Shown one piece after another: positions 23,514 through 29,368 of a stretch of 54,824 nt of DNA. The position numbers and the translations under genes were made by a program. Source of the stretch: a virus; the IMG/VR virus record IMGVR_UViG_3300025671_000082, positions 1 through 54,824 of that record; one strand, 5' to 3'. Within the stretch, counting starts at the first letter, position 1; each line of letters opens with the position of its first letter. The notes below the pieces were generated by a model. It searched no databases and was not told the DNA's origin. It saw nothing but the letters and a program-made list of their open reading frames with translations.

Positions 23514-24065
23514 TCAGTCGTCGTCCTTCGTGCCATCAAGGTAGAACCAGTAGTTGCGTTCCAGAAAAGTAGTGTGAAAGCGATAGTTAATTTCCTCTGG
23601 GTCTATATCCCCAAGAACTTCAAACGTCCAACCCTCGCCCAGAGAGAAGTGCCAATCACAGGAACCGTCTGAATAGGGGATGCGCTCACACTCCAGCTTG
23701 AGCAACCCCTCTAACGTAGTTGGTACAGTGACAGGTAGTTCGTTTATCCACATGTCCTCTAGCTTTTGTAGCTTTTCCAAGAAGAGGGGGAGGAGTTCTG
23801 CTTCATCAGCATAGCCAGCCAGCTTCTCCTCCAAGGTTTCTTCTTTCCCTTCTTCTTTAGCAGGGAACGTGAAGATATACACTTCCGTAAGTTCGTTGTT
23901 TGGTCCTTGAGGCCGCTTTGCGAATTGTACCTCCGAAACTCCTGCGTAAGACCCTTCAACCCCCATTCCGTAGGTGGCTTGCAATCCTGCAAAAAGGACT
24001 TCTTTGAGACGCTCTGGAGTAAAGGTGAGATAGAACGGTGGCAGAATTGAGTTGTTCTGTGTCAT
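23514..24065 (-). CDS. Hypothetical protein, 183 aa
   Basis: I chose ATG 24065 over ATG 24137, because the longer form would contain the small membrane peptide gene in another frame. Acidic protein with helical segments (TPERLKEVLFAGLQ and LPLFLEKLQKLEDMWI). It is one of the largest early proteins; no family recognised. Confidence 0.65.
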   Translation of the reverse strand: MTQNNSILPPFYLTFTPERLKEVLFAGLQATYGMGVEGSYAGVSEVQFAKRPQGPNNELTEVYIFTFPAKEEGKEETLEEKLAGYADEAELLPLFLEKLQKLEDMWINELPVTVPTTLEGLLKLECERIPYSDGSCDWHFSLGEGWTFEVLGDIDPEEINYRFHTTFLERNYWFYLDGTKDDD

Positions 24066-24070
24066 TTCTG

Positions 24071-24151
24071 TTAGTTTCCCGATACAAGAGTTATAGCAAC
24101 CATAGTCGCAGTTACAGCTAAAAGGAACAGGAGCCATTCAGCTTTGTTCAT
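24071..24151 (-). CDS. 26-residue membrane peptide
   Basis: ATG 24151 overlaps the preceding stop as ATGA and the frame ends at TAA 24071. Nearly the whole peptide is one membrane span (WLLFLLAVTATMVAITLV). Single-span peptides of this size are common in early phage regions. Function unknown. Confidence 0.5.
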   Translation of the reverse strand: MNKAEWLLFLLAVTATMVAITLVSGN

Positions 24152-24384
24152 AGGTCGTTTAGTCCTTGATGTTCGTTTTTGTAAACCTCGTGGTCGAGTT
24201 CTTCGTAGGCTTTTTCGATTGCCAGCTTGAGTTGCAAAAGCTGATTACGACGTAACACCGTAGTACTATAATTATCGTATTCAGTAACACAAATCTGGAA
24301 AAAGGGTTCACCAGAGGATCGAAACACAGCGATTTTACAACCTTTAGTTTCTATTATTTCTTCGTGGAACACGGGTTCTTTCAT
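24148..24384 (-). CDS. Hypothetical protein, 78 aa
   Basis: Beta strands in the first half (GCKIAVFRSSGEPFFQICVTEYD) and a helix in the second (LLQLKLAIEKAYEELDHEV). A small alpha/beta protein; no family recognised. Confidence 0.6.
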   Translation of the reverse strand: MKEPVFHEEIIETKGCKIAVFRSSGEPFFQICVTEYDNYSTTVLRRNQLLQLKLAIEKAYEELDHEVYKNEHQGLNDL

Positions 24385-24403
24385 TCCTTACTCCTTTGTT
24401 GTT

Positions 24404-24712
24404 TTAGTAACCACAGGCTTCTATGATTGACTTAGACGCTGAGTCCGCAGCAAAGACAGCCGTATTAGCTTCCTCTTCAGATAGGGTCAATCGGAACAAA
24501 CCTTTATCTGTGAACCACATTACAGCTTCTACTGTGATTGTGTAGTTGATTTGACTCGCCCAGACACGGTACAAGTTATGTTCACCGTCATCGTATAGCG
24601 CTGTGCCATCAGGGAAGCAGAAGATAACGTCAGAGGCGCTAGTAGCGTTGTGCGGTACTGCCGCGAAAAGGTAAGGGTTTTCGTAGCGTTCAGGTACTCG
24701 ATTAATGTTCAT
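24404..24712 (-). CDS. Hypothetical protein, 102 aa
   Basis: ATG 24712 overlaps the stop of the GxV-repeat gene (ATGA) and follows GGAGATACAA. Globular mixed protein (DVIFCFPDGTALYDDGEHNLYRV, length 23, shown only in part: FCFPDGTALYDDGEH). No family recognised. Confidence 0.6.
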   Translation of the reverse strand: MNINRVPERYENPYLFAAVPHNATSASDVIFCFPDGTALYDDGEHNLYRVWASQINYTITVEAVMWFTDKGLFRLTLSEEEANTAVFAADSASKSIIEACGY

Positions 24713-24984
24713 TTGTATCTCCATAAGTAGGTGTTTTGCCCGAGCAGGCCCCAGACCTTGCCCCAGATATTACCCCCGACATTGCCGTAGACATCGCCCT
24801 CGACATTACCCACGACATCGCCGTAGACATCGCCGCCGACATCACCCCAGACACTGCCATCGACACTACCTAAGACATCTCTGATGTGCAGATTGCCATC
24901 ATCATCCTCAATGAACGTGATTAGTTTTGCGAGTTGATCCAGTTGGGATTGGCTCAGGTTGGTTTCGAGTTTTTGTTCAGTCAT
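24709..24984 (-). CDS. VxGxV-repeat beta-solenoid-like protein B, 91 aa
   Basis: Same layout as its upstream neighbour: a start MTEQKLETNLSQSQLDQLAK, a bridge with IEDDDGNLHIRDV, then about 12 repeats of the four-residue form V-x-G-(D/N/S). The tetrad suggests a parallel beta-solenoid or beta-helix. Start ATG 24984 follows AAGGAGAAACAAA. Clearly a tandem duplicate of the 25028-25357 gene. Function unknown. Confidence 0.75.
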   Translation of the reverse strand: MTEQKLETNLSQSQLDQLAKLITFIEDDDGNLHIRDVLGSVDGSVWGDVGGDVYGDVVGNVEGDVYGNVGGNIWGKVWGLLGQNTYLWRYK

Positions 24985-25027
24985 TTTGTTTCTCCTTGAT
25001 TTCTTTCTTACATTCCTCAAGGTCGTC

Positions 25028-25357
25028 CTATTCGGACTCTTTGGCATTGCTTAAGACACTGCCCTCGACGCTGCCCCGGACACTGCCTAAGACACTGCCC
25101 CAGACACTGCCCCAGACACTGCCTTTGACATTGCCTCTGACATTGCCTCTGACATTGCCTCTGACATCGCCCACGACATCACCTAAGACACTGCCATCGA
25201 CACTGCCCTCGACATTGCCTCTGACATCGCCAAAGACATCACCTTGGACATCATCGATATACAGCTTGCCATCCTCGTCTTCGACAAAGGTGATGAGTTC
25301 CGCAATTTGATCCAGTTGGTCTTGCGTCATATTTGTTTTTAGTTTTTGTTCAGTCAT
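25028..25357 (-). CDS. VxGxV-repeat beta-solenoid-like protein A, 109 aa
   Basis: N-terminal helix MTEQKLKTNMTQDQLDQIAE, then FVEDEDGKLYIDDV and about 17 repeats of V-x-G-(D/N/S/K), encoded by 12-base units. The repeat number differs from the downstream paralogue, consistent with expansion by slippage. Beta-solenoids of this sort can act as DNA mimics, as in MfpA-like proteins, or as structural scaffolds, but the pentapeptide rule is not met here. Function unknown. Confidence 0.75.
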   Translation of the reverse strand: MTEQKLKTNMTQDQLDQIAELITFVEDEDGKLYIDDVQGDVFGDVRGNVEGSVDGSVLGDVVGDVRGNVRGNVRGNVKGSVWGSVWGSVLGSVRGSVEGSVLSNAKESE

Positions 25358-25415
25358 TTTGGTTCCTTTCGTTTTTGTCTAAACCAGTGACTTACGTCGT
25401 CACAAGGATCGTCGG

Positions 25416-25646
25416 TTAGTCCCATTCTTCTACTTCACCCGCATAATACAACAACTCTTTCTCTAGTTGCTTATTACGCTTTATGCAATTTACATCTATT
25501 TTGTGGCCAAAGATTTCTAATTCAATTATTTCGATTTCTTTTGGCTCAAACCAACGAGGACTACCGGGAACCCCATAACTACAGAGTTCCAAGTAGCACT
25601 CGTAAGTTACAGTGAGGTCTTCAAAGTACTTACGACCAACTGCCAT
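25416..25646 (-). CDS. Hypothetical protein, 76 aa
   Basis: ATG 25646 overlaps the upstream TAA and follows AAGGAGAAGAG. Product has a beta/helix mix (MAVGRKYFEDLTVTYEC and ELEIFGHKIDVNCIKR). No family recognised. Confidence 0.6.
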   Translation of the reverse strand: MAVGRKYFEDLTVTYECYLELCSYGVPGSPRWFEPKEIEIIELEIFGHKIDVNCIKRNKQLEKELLYYAGEVEEWD

Positions 25647-25780
25647 TACTCTTCTCCTTCTTTTACGTCCTCGTAGGTGTGACCCCACTTAGCATCTATT
25701 TCTTTTACTAGTTCCTTGAAAGAAACTTTCTTTAGGTATTCAGGGGATTTACGCTGTTTTGCTTTACTTTCGATTTTCAT
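25646..25780 (-). CDS. Hypothetical protein, 44 aa
   Basis: ATG 25780 to TAA 25646. Basic N-terminus (MKIESKAKQRKSPEYLKKV) and acidic C-terminus (KEGEE). The product is small and probably folds only with a partner. Overlaps both neighbours. Confidence 0.55.
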   Translation of the reverse strand: MKIESKAKQRKSPEYLKKVSFKELVKEIDAKWGHTYEDVKEGEE

Positions 25781-26040
25781 TTAACATCTCCATCTATACT
25801 CGCGAAGCTTGTTGTCATCTGGTTATTCCTCGTTGGGGTGGTTGTTTTAAATCGAGTAACACGCCACCAAGACGGCTGACCTTTATCGTTATGCACCAGT
25901 ACCATAGGAGCGCCAAAACAGCCTTTCGGCCACTCTGTACCGTTGTTAGGGTCAAACTCTAAAACAGTGTAGGTTTTCCCTATTGTTATATTTATGAAGA
26001 AGTCGCGGCTTGAAAATATCAACTTGTCCCCTTGTTTCAT
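25777..26040 (-). CDS. Hypothetical protein, 87 aa
   Basis: Beta-rich sequence (GDKLIFSSRDFFINITIGKTY) resembling small SH3-like early proteins, with a later VLVHNDKGQPSWWRVTRF segment. It shares the 'GKxYTV' pattern with the next gene downstream (26037-26237, GEKYTVYTN), so the two may be distant paralogues. Confidence 0.6.
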   Translation of the reverse strand: MKQGDKLIFSSRDFFINITIGKTYTVLEFDPNNGTEWPKGCFGAPMVLVHNDKGQPSWWRVTRFKTTTPTRNNQMTTSFASIDGDVK

Positions 26041-26237
26041 TCCTTGTCTCCTTTGTATTTTTTAAACTTTGAAACCGTTGAGCGGATATCATCGAAAAAA
26101 CCGTCAGAGGCTTTTACAAACTCAGAGAAAGGTTTGGCAGGGTTTGTATACACAGTGTACTTTTCACCAACCTTGTACCAGCTTGTTCCGGCGTGGACGC
26201 AAGTCACTTTCTTAGATGTTTCGGTGTAGTTGTTCAT
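26037..26237 (-). CDS. Hypothetical protein, 66 aa
   Basis: Small protein with CVHAGTSWYKVGEKYTVYTN, a barrel-like pattern also seen in the 25777-26040 product. Its translation start region (26235-26276) is nearly the same as that of the ribonucleotide reductase. It ends KGDKE, like several genes at 1.4-2.6 kb. Confidence 0.6.
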   Translation of the reverse strand: MNNYTETSKKVTCVHAGTSWYKVGEKYTVYTNPAKPFSEFVKASDGFFDDIRSTVSKFKKYKGDKE

Positions 26238-26467
26238 TTGGTTTCCAACCCATGCTCATCTTTGTCTTCTTTTAGCTTACCAAGCATCATTTCTGATACC
26301 GCAAGTTCGAAGTCCAAGACTTGTTCATATAGCTCTGGGTTATGTACTTCTAACGCAATCAAGACAGAAGAAAGAGTTCCTCTCAACTGTCCAACTTCTT
26401 TACAGTAGTCCCCTTCGGCGATTTCTTTGATACCTTCAAGAAGTTCGTTTCGTTTGATCTGAGTCAT
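26234..26467 (-). CDS. Hypothetical helical protein, 77 aa
   Basis: Predicted helical, acidic protein (LLEGIKEIAEGDYCKEVGQL and LYEQVLDFELAVSEMML). No family recognised. Its 3' end contains the gene-junction repeat shared with 6574-6615. Confidence 0.6.
   Translation of the reverse strand: MTQIKRNELLEGIKEIAEGDYCKEVGQLRGTLSSVLIALEVHNPELYEQVLDFELAVSEMMLGKLKEDKDEHGLETK
26235..26276 (-). repeat. Gene-junction repeat, early-region copy
   Basis: Counterpart of 6574-6615. The two copies differ at about six of 42 positions and each ends exactly at a start codon. Confidence 0.7.
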
Positions 26468-26721
26468 GCGTTTTCCTTTCTTTTATTTGGCTTTTTCTTT
26501 GAATTTGTTTTTGACAAGAAGCCAATAACATCATAAGAGAAAAACCCAATTATAGTCAATACGTGCATTTCATGAAGTGGCGATTGAAAGAACAGTGAGT
26601 AAAACATCGCTAGAGTTCCAAGAATAGGAAACTGTTTAACGAACCATTCTTTCTTGGTTACTGCATAAAACACAACAGTTAAAAACAGCCGGTAGCTAAC
26701 ACCAATTAGAAACAAATCCAT
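26464..26721 (-). CDS. Membrane protein, 85 aa
   Basis: Hydrophobic segments around residues 3-20 (LFLIGVSYRLFLTVVFYA), 32-46 and 54-68, then a basic C-terminal tail (KTNSKKKPNKRKENA). Probably three short spans with the tail in the cytoplasm. Function unknown. Confidence 0.6.
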   Translation of the reverse strand: MDLFLIGVSYRLFLTVVFYAVTKKEWFVKQFPILGTLAMFYSLFFQSPLHEMHVLTIIGFFSYDVIGFLSKTNSKKKPNKRKENA

Positions 26722-26759
26722 TGGATTTTCCTTTTATGATGGGAGAAAGCCCGTACAAA

Positions 26760-27053
26760 TCAAGCGAAATGTACGGTAGCTTCCTCAACAAAGCAGGATG
26801 CTCTGTTTTCAAAGTATTCACGGGGAAGTACCCATTCAGCAAACGTGCCGTGGATAGCGTCTCCTTCACATACACCACGGTATGCGTTAAAGTGAGGGGG
26901 TAATTCGTCCATCACAATCTCTATGACAGCGCCTTTAGAGTATTTGGCGGCGTTGTCGTAAGAGTCAGTCCAGTGAGAGAAGTCACGGGTCTGAATGTCG
27001 TTTGCCAGCTCGTTTGCTTCACGAGGGCAGGTGCCACGGAAAAACTTGTACAT
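26760..27053 (-). CDS. Possible small ADP-ribosyltransferase-like protein, 97 aa
   Basis: The order of motifs recalls the R-S-E class of ADP-ribosyltransferases: FFRGTCP (Arg followed by Gly), FSHWTDSYDNAAKYSKG (the strand before the NAD helix), and AEWVLPREYF (Glu after an acidic-hydrophobic strand). At 97 residues it is shorter than T4 ModA (200) or Alt, so it may be only a fold relative. Early position fits modification of host RNA polymerase or ribosome proteins. Tentative. Confidence 0.4.
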   Translation of the reverse strand: MYKFFRGTCPREANELANDIQTRDFSHWTDSYDNAAKYSKGAVIEIVMDELPPHFNAYRGVCEGDAIHGTFAEWVLPREYFENRASCFVEEATVHFA

Positions 27054-27073
27054 GGTAGTCTCCTTTCTTTGCG

Positions 27074-27238
27074 TTATATTTCTACTGTGCGGATAAAACC
27101 GCTGCCGTTATCGGCTATACACTCGATAGCGTCTTCGTACGCTCTGTATGTATCGACGACGTAGACTTCACCGTCTTCCTCGTCGTGATCAAATACGAGG
27201 TAAAATTTAACGGCCTTTACTTCTTCCATATTAGGCAT
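27074..27238 (-). CDS. Hypothetical protein, 54 aa
   Basis: ATG 27238 (or 27229) to TAA 27074. Acidic protein (FYLVFDHDEEDGEVYVVDTY) with likely beta hairpin then helix. No family recognised. Confidence 0.55.
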   Translation of the reverse strand: MPNMEEVKAVKFYLVFDHDEEDGEVYVVDTYRAYEDAIECIADNGSGFIRTVEI

Positions 27239-27308
27239 GGTAGTACTCTCGCTTAGTATAGTTGAGGTTCAGTGTGAGCAGTTTTACACCATGCTCAGGG
27301 TGTGAGTA

Positions 27309-27572
27309 TTAGATGCAGCCTTTTTCGACTAACACCTCATACTCGTTGGGTCTTTTAACCTGTAACCCTACAGGCCATAACGATGGATGCATCGTGCCAA
27401 GGTGGTACTCACTACCACTCTTAGTACGAACTTTACGATCGTTATGAACAGCTACGATGCGAGTGGTTATCCACTCTACACCATTGAGTTTCCCTCTCAG
27501 GACAACTCCCCCACCGCTGAGTGGAGAGAATTTATAGTCTTCGATGACTCGCATGACAGCTTCCTTTCGCAT
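27309..27572 (-). CDS. Hypothetical protein with duplicated start region, 87 aa
   Basis: Two in-frame starts, ATG 27572 and ATG 27554, each preceded by the same GAAAGGAAGCTGTC leader, because an 18-base unit is repeated in tandem. The product is beta-rich (VVLRGKLNGVEWITTRIVAV) and may bind nucleic acid like other small barrel proteins. No family recognised. Confidence 0.6.
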   Translation of the reverse strand: MRKEAVMRVIEDYKFSPLSGGGVVLRGKLNGVEWITTRIVAVHNDRKVRTKSGSEYHLGTMHPSLWPVGLQVKRPNEYEVLVEKGCI

Positions 27573-27585
27573 GACAGCTTCCTTT
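27550..27585 (-). repeat. Tandem 18-base repeat of ribosome site and ATG
   Basis: Two exact copies of an 18-base unit (plus strand CGCATGACAGCTTCCTTT). Each copy holds an AAGGA ribosome site and an ATG. The length is a multiple of three, so both starts are in the same frame. Confidence 0.95.
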
Positions 27586-27586
27586 C

Positions 27587-27880
27587 TTATTCGACTAGTT
27601 TTCTTGCGAGGAACTTAGCGTAGTCTCGCATTGCTTCTTCAGCGACTTCGATGGGTACGCAAGCGGCTATACCGTGTCCATCACAATATCCCAGCAAAAA
27701 ACCCTCAAGAAAAGGGTGATCTCCTGTATAGATTTCTACCTGTCCTTCACCGCAACAGTGTTCCTTACTGTTCTGGATAGAGACCTTTACACCTAAACCT
27801 ACAGGGTATGCGTGAAGGAGAGATAGGCTCCCGTTGGATTGATAGGGTGGTGTTTTGAGGTGTTCTTTAACTGTCAGCAT
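27587..27880 (-). CDS. Hypothetical protein, 97 aa
   Basis: ATG 27880 is chosen. The frame stays open further upstream but would then run through a terminator and the 27957-28289 gene. Product has several Cys and Gly (HCCGEGQVEIYTGDHPFLEG and LLGYCDGHGIAACVP). No family recognised. Confidence 0.6.
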   Translation of the reverse strand: MLTVKEHLKTPPYQSNGSLSLLHAYPVGLGVKVSIQNSKEHCCGEGQVEIYTGDHPFLEGFLLGYCDGHGIAACVPIEVAEEAMRDYAKFLARKLVE

Positions 27881-27929
27881 TTGCTTTTGTTCCCATTCTG
27901 TGCAGAAAAAAAAAGTAGAAAGGTTAAGA

Positions 27930-27951
27930 GGGGCCAGCCAAAGCCAGCCCC
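27930..27951 (-). terminator. Terminator after 27957-28289 gene
   Basis: Minus strand GGGGCTGGC-TTTG-GCTGGCCCC, 9 bp with two G-U pairs, followed by TCTT and later a run of ten T. It lies 5 bases after the stop of the GC-rich early gene. Confidence 0.75.
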
Positions 27952-27956
27952 TTTTG

Positions 27957-28289
27957 TTAGTCCTCCGCAGGGCCGAAGAGATCGGCTGCATATGCTGCCG
28001 CCTCCTGCCAAGCCTCATCCGACTCCTCCCCGAAAAAAGGATCGCATAAACGCTCACCGACCTCAAGAGCAAACTCCCGCTCGTGTGCGCACGGGACCGC
28101 TTCGAGCAGAGCCAGCCACAGGACTTCCTTGTCGTGCCGAGCATCCCAAGCCCCTGCGCGGGCCATGGCAAGCTCATGCTTCAGAGATAGCACCTCTTCC
28201 TCGGTGTAGGTAGAGTTGACAACCTCCAGCGCTTCGGAACGCCAAGTGGAACCTGTGAGGCAGTTCCAAACCTTTGCAAAGATTGACAT
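27957..28289 (-). CDS. GC-rich early gene, acidic helical protein, 110 aa
   Basis: Helical, Ala/Glu-rich protein (EEVLSLKHELAMARAGAWDA and CDPFFGEESDEAWQEAAAYA) starting at ATG 28289 after AAGGAGG. The gene has markedly more G and C than its neighbours and flanks of its own: an early promoter upstream and a terminator downstream. It therefore looks like an independent 'moron'-type cassette. No family recognised. Confidence 0.65.
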   Translation of the reverse strand: MSIFAKVWNCLTGSTWRSEALEVVNSTYTEEEVLSLKHELAMARAGAWDARHDKEVLWLALLEAVPCAHEREFALEVGERLCDPFFGEESDEAWQEAAAYAADLFGPAED

Positions 28290-28336
28290 GATGTCCTCCT
28301 TTTCTCTGCGTTAATACGTTCTAATTTGATTCTATC

Positions 28337-28366
28337 ATTATAGAGGGTAGAAAAACCCCAGTTTTT
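28337..28366 (-). promoter_or_regulatory. Early promoter family, copy 1
   Basis: Minus strand AAAACTGGGG, 13 bases, TATAAT, located 48 bases before the 27957-28289 gene. Shares the TGGGG/CTCTATAAT layout with the sites at 21873, 28846 and 29290. Directly preceded by the inverted repeat at 28366-28388. Confidence 0.78.
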
Positions 28367-28388
28367 ATTGTACAAAGCCCGTACAATA
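28366..28388. repeat. Palindrome TATTGTAC-N7-GTACAATA
   Basis: Perfect 8-base arms around AAAGCCC, immediately upstream of an early promoter, so a candidate operator or hairpin. Parts of it (AAAGCCCGTACAA) recur near 6655 and 26745, and AAAGCCCGTATAAT near 29325. Confidence 0.7.
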
Positions 28389-28394
28389 ATTTTT

Positions 28395-28425
28395 CCGAGA
28401 GGCCACTGGTATAGCAGCCCCTCGG
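28395..28425. terminator. Hairpin terminator after exported-protein gene
   Basis: Twelve-bp stem CCGAGGGGCTGC / GTGGCCTCTCGG on the minus strand with a 7-base loop. On the plus strand it is followed by ATTTTATTTT; on the minus strand it lacks a T-run. It lies 9 bases after the 28434-28820 gene. Confidence 0.55.
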
Positions 28426-28433
28426 ATTTTATT

Positions 28434-28820
28434 TTAGTCCATGAATACGCCGACCGCACAGCCGCCGTAATACCCAACAGTCGCCAGCATGGGTCCAGTT
28501 ATTACAGTAGACCACCCAACTGAGCTTGCAGTGGCCCCCGTAATAAATGGCGCAGACAGCGCACCAGACCAGCCGACAGTAGAACCTGCGGCAACGCCGG
28601 GGCCTACGATCGGAGAAGCGGCAACTACGCCAATACCGATCAAAATTGATCCGGCGATACCGGCACCAATACCAATTGCGGCGTCTGTATTAGAGCATTC
28701 CGCAGTCTGTTCGAGACTATTTGTCTCCAAGTAATACTGGTTATTTTCCAGTCGATTGTCTGCGATTGCAGGTGTTGCCATTGCGATTACCAGTGCGGTA
28801 GCTGCGATTGAGGCTTTCAT
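28434..28820 (-). CDS. Exported glycine-rich protein, 128 aa
   Basis: ATG 28820 follows AAGGAGAATCTTC. A signal peptide (MKASIAATALVIAMATPAIA) ends in AIA, a good cleavage site. The mature part has a glycine-zipper-like hydrophobic region (AAIGIGAGIAGSILIGIGVV) and later Gly/Ala/Thr-rich stretches, with two Cys. It may insert in the envelope. The gene is GC-richer than most neighbours and has its own promoter and hairpin, suggesting a transferred cassette. Confidence 0.65.
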   Translation of the reverse strand: MKASIAATALVIAMATPAIADNRLENNQYYLETNSLEQTAECSNTDAAIGIGAGIAGSILIGIGVVAASPIVGPGVAAGSTVGWSGALSAPFITGATASSVGWSTVITGPMLATVGYYGGCAVGVFMD

Positions 28821-28845
28821 GAAGATTCTCCTTCTTGGTTTCTTC

Positions 28846-28876
28846 ATTATAGAGGGCCAAATTTCCCCACTTTTTT
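28846..28876 (-). promoter_or_regulatory. Early promoter family, copy 2
   Basis: Minus strand AAAAGTGGGG, 13 bases, TATAAT, 26 bases before ATG 28820. Same layout as the other three copies. Confidence 0.78.
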
Positions 28877-28955
28877 TGGTCAAATTTATCAATTTTTAGT
28901 ATAAAATACTCCCAAATTTGGTAAAAAAGCCACCTCAAATAGAGATGGCTGTAGT

Positions 28956-29261
28956 TTATTTTTTACGCTTCCACGTAGATCTGTTTTTATTATTTTTTGA
29001 TCGATTAGAGGGTTTCAAATTGGATGGACGATTATCAGACCGTTTCTTGTTTTTATGGTCTATTTCTCGTTTACCCATAGGTTTTCCGGTAGACATTTCT
29101 TTAATTATACGGTGGACATACACCGCTTTTCCGTCAATACGAACAGTTTTGTAACCATCACCGTGGTTAGTTCCTGCCTCAGATCCAGCGGCTTTTCGGC
29201 CACGAGATTCTTTCCAGAAAAGTTTGCCTCCTTTTCGAGTAAACAATTTATTCCATTTTTG
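28956..29261 (-). CDS. HNH endonuclease (HNH_3/AP2 type), 101 aa
   Basis: C-terminal half reads VYVHRIIKEMSTGKP...EIDHKNKKRSDNRPSNL, the HNH_3 pattern (His-Arg, Asp-His, Asn-Arg, Asn-Leu). The N-terminal 35 residues resemble the short DNA-contact segment of AP2/HNH homing proteins. The tail is strongly basic. ATG 29261 follows AAAGGATTCCATA. It is a free-standing homing-type nuclease at the start of the early region. Confidence 0.8.
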   Translation of the reverse strand, partial: QKWNKLFTRKGGKLFWKESRGRKAAGSEAGTNHGDGYKTVRIDGKAVYVHRIIKEMSTGKPMGKREIDHKNKKRSDNRPSNLKPSNRSKNNKNRSTWKRKK

Positions 29262-29289
29262 CATTATGGAATCCTTTCGTACTTTCTTC

Positions 29290-29318
29290 ATTATAGAGGC
29301 CAAATTTCCCCAATTTTT
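29290..29318 (-). promoter_or_regulatory. Early promoter family, copy 3
   Basis: Minus strand AAAATTGGGG, 12 bases, TATAAT, 29 bases before the HNH gene. It marks the start of the early region just after the end of the late structural operon. Confidence 0.78.
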
Positions 29319-29338
29319 ATGTATTATACGGGCTTTGT

Positions 29339-29360
29339 GGCCACCCCCGAAGGGATGACC
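29339..29360 (-). terminator. Hairpin at end of late operon
   Basis: Minus strand GGTCATCCC-TTCG-GGGGTGGCC, the same stem as the SSB terminator but with a UUCG loop and no T-run. It follows the tape measure stop by 8 bases and probably ends or slows late transcripts before the early promoters. Confidence 0.6.
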
Positions 29361-29368
29361 TGTGTTTG

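Noticed and set aside
27587-28177. A 196-residue version of the 27587 gene
   Set aside because: The extra N-terminal part overlaps the 27957-28289 gene and a terminator; ATG 27880 gives a clean 97-residue gene.
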